Assembly (NCBI RefSeq): GCF_000212395.1
Contig: NC_015499.1
Location: forward strand, 1,561,421 to 1,625,420
From: Thermodesulfobium narugense DSM 14796
GTDB lineage: Bacteria; Thermodesulfobiota; Thermodesulfobiia; Thermodesulfobiales; Thermodesulfobiaceae
Length of the DNA stretch: 64,000 nt
Reading direction: 5' to 3'
In this document: positions 61,781 through 64,000 of the stretch, piece after piece
Numbering within the stretch: position 1 is the stretch's first letter
How the letters are laid out: each line of letters begins with the position of its first letter
Program-made: the position numbers and the translations under genes
Notes under the pieces: model-generated
Seen by the model: only the letters and a program-made list of their open reading frames with translations
Told to the model about the DNA's origin: nothing
Databases searched by the model: none

Positions 61781-62056
61781 GAATTAATCAATATTAAGAA
61801 TTGATTGACAATTCAAATAATTAAGAAAATACAATATTACTTTAATGTTATTTTAAATTATTTATATATTTATAAAATATTATGAACCAACAGAATTTTA
61901 AATTTATAACATACCCATGATCTAAGCTTTTAGTAATGTATAATAAAGCCAAACCTTAAAATAATTACAATGTACAAACATATAAATATATGATATAGTT
62001 TCTTTCAGAAAACATATAAAAATAATAAAAATTTTAAGTTAACTTAAGGAGGATAA
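61781..62056 (+). other. AT-rich upstream region of the chemotaxis receptor gene
   Basis: This divergent intergenic stretch is very AT-rich and holds no ORF, tRNA or hairpin I can support. AAGGAGG at about 62046-62052 is the receptor's ribosome-binding site. A sigma-28-like or sigma-A promoter could not be assigned with confidence. Confidence 0.5.
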
Positions 62057-64000
62057 ATGAAAGAAAGTAATGAGAAAAAGCTTTTTAAATTCGGTTCTAG
62101 AAAGTTATGGAATACCATCGGTTCAAGATTAACGCTATCAATAATTTTGATTATTGTAATTTTAGGTGCATCCGTTATGCTCGTCTCAAATTACGTAATC
62201 AAACAAAGTGTAAAAGCTCAAACAATTGCTGCAATGCAAGAGACTACAAAAGATTCTGTAGCAGGAATAAACAACTACGTAACTAATAGAATTGAAGCTC
62301 TTCAAAATCTTGCAAAAAATCCAGCATTTCAAACTGAAAATCCAAAAGTTATAACAGACACTTTAAAATCTGTCTTTCCGATGTTTCCAGAAGCAGAACT
62401 AATTTTCTTTGTTAAAACTGATGGTAGTTACATTACTGATACAGGACCAGCCAATGCGAACTTATCAGATAGAGACTATTTCAAAGAGGTTATGTCCACA
62501 GGGAAAACCGCAGTATCATCTTTACTAATATCCAAAAGCACAGGAAAAAAGATTTTTGTAATTGCTGTACCTGTATTCAATCAGTCAGGCAAAACAATAG
62601 GTGCTGTTGCAGATGCCGTAAAGGCTGATGCTATAGATGAGATGATATCAAATATAAAATTTGGCAAGTCTGGATATGGCTTTTTACTTGATAAGAATGG
62701 TCTTTTTGTAGTTCATCCTCTTAAAGAAATGGTTATGAAGGAAAACATTACAAAAGTTAGTAAACTAATAACTCCATCCCTTGCTGAGCTTGGCAAGAGG
62801 GTAGTAAGTGAACCTACAGGATTTGGCACATATACTTTTCTTGGACAGGAAAAGATACTTGTATGGGACAGAATTCCTTCTACCGGCTGGATACTATCAA
62901 TTCCTGTTTTATTATCAGACTTTTATTCAGGACTATATAACCTTCTTACAATAATATTTATAGCCATCATAATAATTTCTATAATATCCTTCATAATATT
63001 CAAGTTCATATCAAGAAGCATTACAAAACCTCTTTCAGAGATAGTAGAAGTAAACAAGAAGCTTTCAGAAGGTGATCTTAACATAGATATTAATACCAAC
63101 TACTTTGGAGAGTTGGGCATTCTTTCAGAAAGTACCAAGAAGATGGCAGAAAATACAAAATCTGTTATACAGGGGCTAAAGAGCCTTATCTCAGACTTAC
63201 AAAGCGCATCTGAAAAAGTAAAAGAAAACGCTACCATACTATCTCGTTCATCAGGAGAAGTCTCTCAGGCAGCTTCAAATACGGCAAGAGGAGCGGAAGA
63301 GATATCAAAGATAGCTCAAACACTTTCCAATAAAGTAAATACCTTCTCAAGCACCACTCAGGCAATTGCAAAGGGGGCAGAAGAACAAGCAAACAATACA
63401 GAACAGATTGCACAGATGGTAGAACAGATAAACTCTATTATGGAAGAGACTAAAAAGAGACAACAAAGAGCTTACAGATCTTTCTATAACAATGAAGGAT
63501 AGGGCACAGGATGGAAACCTTCTTATGGCAAAAACAAATGAGAGTTCTCACAAGAGCCTTGAATCTGTGAAAAAATTAGCTGAAGTTATCCAATCTCTTA
63601 GCAAGAGATCAGAAGATATAGGTAAGATTGTAGATTTGATATCTAGCATATCAGATCAAACAAACCTCTTAGCCTTAAACGCTGCAATAGAGGCTGCAAG
63701 AGCAGGAGATGCTGGAAGAGGATTTGCTGTAGTAGCAGATGAAGTAAGAAAGCTTGCAGAAGAATCTCAAAGAGCTGCAAATGAGATAGCCTTGATAATA
63801 GGCGAAACCAACAAAGAAACAAGAAATGCGATGAACTCAATGCAAGAGACTCTAAGTGACGTAACTACAGGACTTGAGGCATCAGAAGCTACGTCAAAGA
63901 CTTTTCAGGCAATACTTGCTTCTATAGACAAAGTAAATGTGTTGTTAGAACAAAGAGAAAAGATAAGTGAGAAATTAATTAGCAACCTCTCTACTGTAAA
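62057..64000 (+). pseudogene. Methyl-accepting chemotaxis protein with a frameshift, runs off the edge
   Basis: Residues 1-460 are an intact receptor front: TM1 (about 28-50), a dCache_1 periplasmic sensor (DRDYFKEVMSTGKTAVSSLLISKSTGK), TM2 (about 292-315), HAMP and the start of the signalling helix. The frame then stops at 63502. Shifting by one base at the A5 run 63452-63456 restores a continuous frame to the window end, containing the conserved hairpin ([19 protein letters not shown]...[16 protein letters not shown]). So one extra A splits the gene. It could be a real mutation, a phase-variable run or a sequencing error. The signal is unknown. Confidence 0.85.

Noticed and set aside
62057-63502. 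MCP as a complete protein ending at 63502
   Set aside because: The last ~15 residues have no MCP similarity and the conserved signalling hairpin follows in the next frame.
1-64000. CRISPR arrays, rRNA genes, prophage or replication origin
   Set aside because: No regularly spaced repeats, rRNA segments, phage structural genes or DnaA-box cluster were noticed anywhere in the window.

Overview
The window is AT-rich and gene-dense, with short intergenic gaps, many overlapping genes, and frequent TTG and GTG starts. Its content suggests a strictly anaerobic, hydrogen-using bacterium with a sulfur-related lifestyle and a periplasm. It carries two [FeFe] hydrogenases, a small siroheme sulfite/nitrite reductase, a DsrE-like protein, two TauE/SafE exporters, a protective cytochrome bd oxidase, the MEP isoprenoid pathway, ThyX, and Sec insertion (two UGA-Sec genes). 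This resembles low-GC Firmicutes-like or Thermodesulfobium-like sulfate reducers. The lineage call is inference and weak.

Region 1 (1-12.5 kb) concerns metal clusters. It opens with the C-terminal part of a soluble [FeFe] hydrogenase. A tight run follows: an aspartase-like gene, hydF, hydE, and three nitrogenase-like genes (NifH-, NifD- and NifK-like, here nflHDK). The HydE copy has a rearranged radical-SAM cysteine motif, and no hydG is present. On the opposite strand is a periplasmic, Tat-exported, cytochrome-b-linked [FeFe] hydrogenase (hydA-hydB-cytochrome b). Its long, structured leader abuts an insertion sequence with doubled ends. I regard the hydE/hydF/nflHDK block as the best candidate for an undescribed metallocofactor or reductase system.

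Region 2 (12.5-38.4 kb) is mostly housekeeping: tRNA-Asp, ispE, thyX, rpmE, nicotinate phosphoribosyltransferase, cydAB, ribBA-ribH, recG-rsmD-coaD, a DEAD-box helicase, a ThrE-type exporter, and several hypotheticals. Two genes here, ispE and thyX, can reach their conserved N-termini only from an ATT start codon. Other oddities are an FKBP-methyltransferase fusion, a beta-lactamase-fold protein without catalytic residues, and a LuxR regulator fused to a many-pass membrane domain.

Region 3 (38.4-53.5 kb) concerns transport and signalling. An HlyD/ABC/ABC/ABC-2 exporter operon is interrupted by a selenocysteine-encoding selD. Two mirrored modules follow, each a TauE exporter, a small membrane partner and a universal stress protein. 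Next come a PhnD-like sensor, a histidine kinase, a response regulator and an anion permease, then a split nucleoside-gate pair.

Region 4 (53.5-64 kb) holds queC and, convergent with it, an easily missed 72-residue [2Fe-2S] BFD/CopZ-like protein with an in-frame UGA (Sec53) and a SECIS-like hairpin. It continues with a double-cubane-cluster protein and its ATP-dependent activator, a umuD'C-like cassette (UmuD already lacking its cleavable arm and nucleophile, behind a long inverted repeat), two lactate permease genes, and a frameshifted chemotaxis receptor running off the edge. SelD at 41.3 kb supports reading both UGAs as Sec.
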